A DNA stretch of 5,337 nucleotides from Verrucomicrobiota bacterium (lineage in GTDB: Bacteria > Verrucomicrobiota > Verrucomicrobiia > Limisphaerales > AV2). A model generated the notes under the pieces. It saw only the letters and a program-made list of their open reading frames with translations, made no database searches and was not told the DNA's origin. Position numbers and translations under genes: made by a program. Below are positions 5,145-5,337 of the stretch, piece after piece; within the stretch, counting starts at the first letter, position 1, and each line of letters opens with the position of its first letter. The stretch covers positions 1 through 5,337 of the forward strand of contig QHPA01000143.1 of the NCBI GenBank assembly GCA_003218935.1, read 5' to 3'.

Positions 5145-5337
5145 TTAACTCTCGCCGGCGGGAATGGAAACTGAAATCGATTTTTGAGATGATGGAGCCT
5201 GTTCAGGCACGTCGATGCGGAGAAAACCATTTTGATAAGTGGCCTTGCCCTGGCTTAAATCGTAGCCCGAGGGCAGCTCAATGACACTTTCAAACGCGCC
5301 GTAATTTATTTCCATGACCAGAAACGTGCATTTGGGA
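5145..5337 (-). CDS. Hsp20/alpha-crystallin family small heat-shock protein, C-terminal 63 residues (N-terminus beyond the window)
   Basis: The frame enters from the right edge (first full codon at 5336) and ends at TAA 5147-5145. The visible 63 residues cover the end of the alpha-crystallin domain: CTFLVMEINYGAFESVIELP (3-22), then GYDLSQGKATYQNGFLRIDV (25-44), which contains the family signature A-x3-N-G-[FVL]-L. The C-terminal extension SISVSIP (53-59) has I-x-V and V-x-I triplets like the IXI/V motif that docks between subunits in the oligomer. Small heat-shock proteins are ATP-independent holdases that keep unfolding proteins soluble in the cytoplasm. Lon follows 56 bases downstream in the same direction, so the two may share a transcript, pairing holding with degradation. 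There is no terminator-like hairpin with a T run between them. The N-terminal arm and the gene start are not visible. The family call is firm from the signature and the genomic pairing. Confidence 0.9.
   Translation of the reverse strand, partial: PKCTFLVMEINYGAFESVIELPSGYDLSQGKATYQNGFLRIDVPEQAPSSQKSISVSIPAGES

Noticed and set aside
1..5337. CRISPR array, tRNA or rRNA genes, insertion sequences or phage genes.
   Set aside because: No spaced direct repeats, cloverleaf or rRNA motifs, transposase motifs or terminal inverted repeats were seen; the window is densely filled with housekeeping and regulatory genes.

Overview
This window looks like chromosomal DNA from a Verrucomicrobiota bacterium, probably close to the Pedosphaera/Limisphaerales group. 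That placement is an inference from three things: the style of the proteins (the LolA-like protein, the ECF sigma factor with its small partner, and the Hsp20 variant), the moderately high GC content, and the weak Shine-Dalgarno sequences. No marker gene is present to prove it. All recognisable genes lie on the minus strand, so transcription runs from high to low coordinates. I see no RNA genes, mobile elements or CRISPR arrays.

In transcription order the layout is as follows. (1) 5337-5145 is the C-terminal end of an Hsp20/alpha-crystallin small heat-shock protein, cut by the window edge. (2) After 56 bases, 5088-2689 is a complete 799-residue Lon protease with its ATPase motifs and Ser-Lys catalytic dyad intact. 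(3) 2692-1916 is a secreted LolA-fold protein (outer membrane lipoprotein-sorting type) whose ATG overlaps the Lon stop codon. (4) A 145-base gap (1915-1771) holds four 8-bp GAGTNNNG repeats, a G-rich tract and an 18-bp dyad. (5) 1770-1172 is an ECF-type sigma-70 factor whose region 2 and region 4 lie in different reading frames. (6) 1167-928 is a 79-residue soluble protein of unknown function, four bases after the sigma stop. (7) 861 to the left edge is the N-terminal 287 residues of a Ycf46-like AAA ATPase, ending just after its Walker A motif.

The genes suggest a protein quality-control and envelope-stress neighbourhood: a holdase chaperone, an AAA+ protease translationally coupled to a periplasmic lipoprotein-handling protein, then a sigma factor with a candidate small regulator and a further AAA ATPase. 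The functional link between the hsp20-lon-LolA block and the sigma-partner-ATPase block is inferred from order and orientation only.

The most notable observation is the split sigma factor. Regions 2 and 4 are both well preserved, but they are joined by a -1 frame change at a GCGGGGAAA run. The reconstructed linker is also roughly 20-25 residues shorter than that of E. coli RpoE as I recall it. This could be a sequencing error, a real deletion, or recoding; the sequence alone does not decide.
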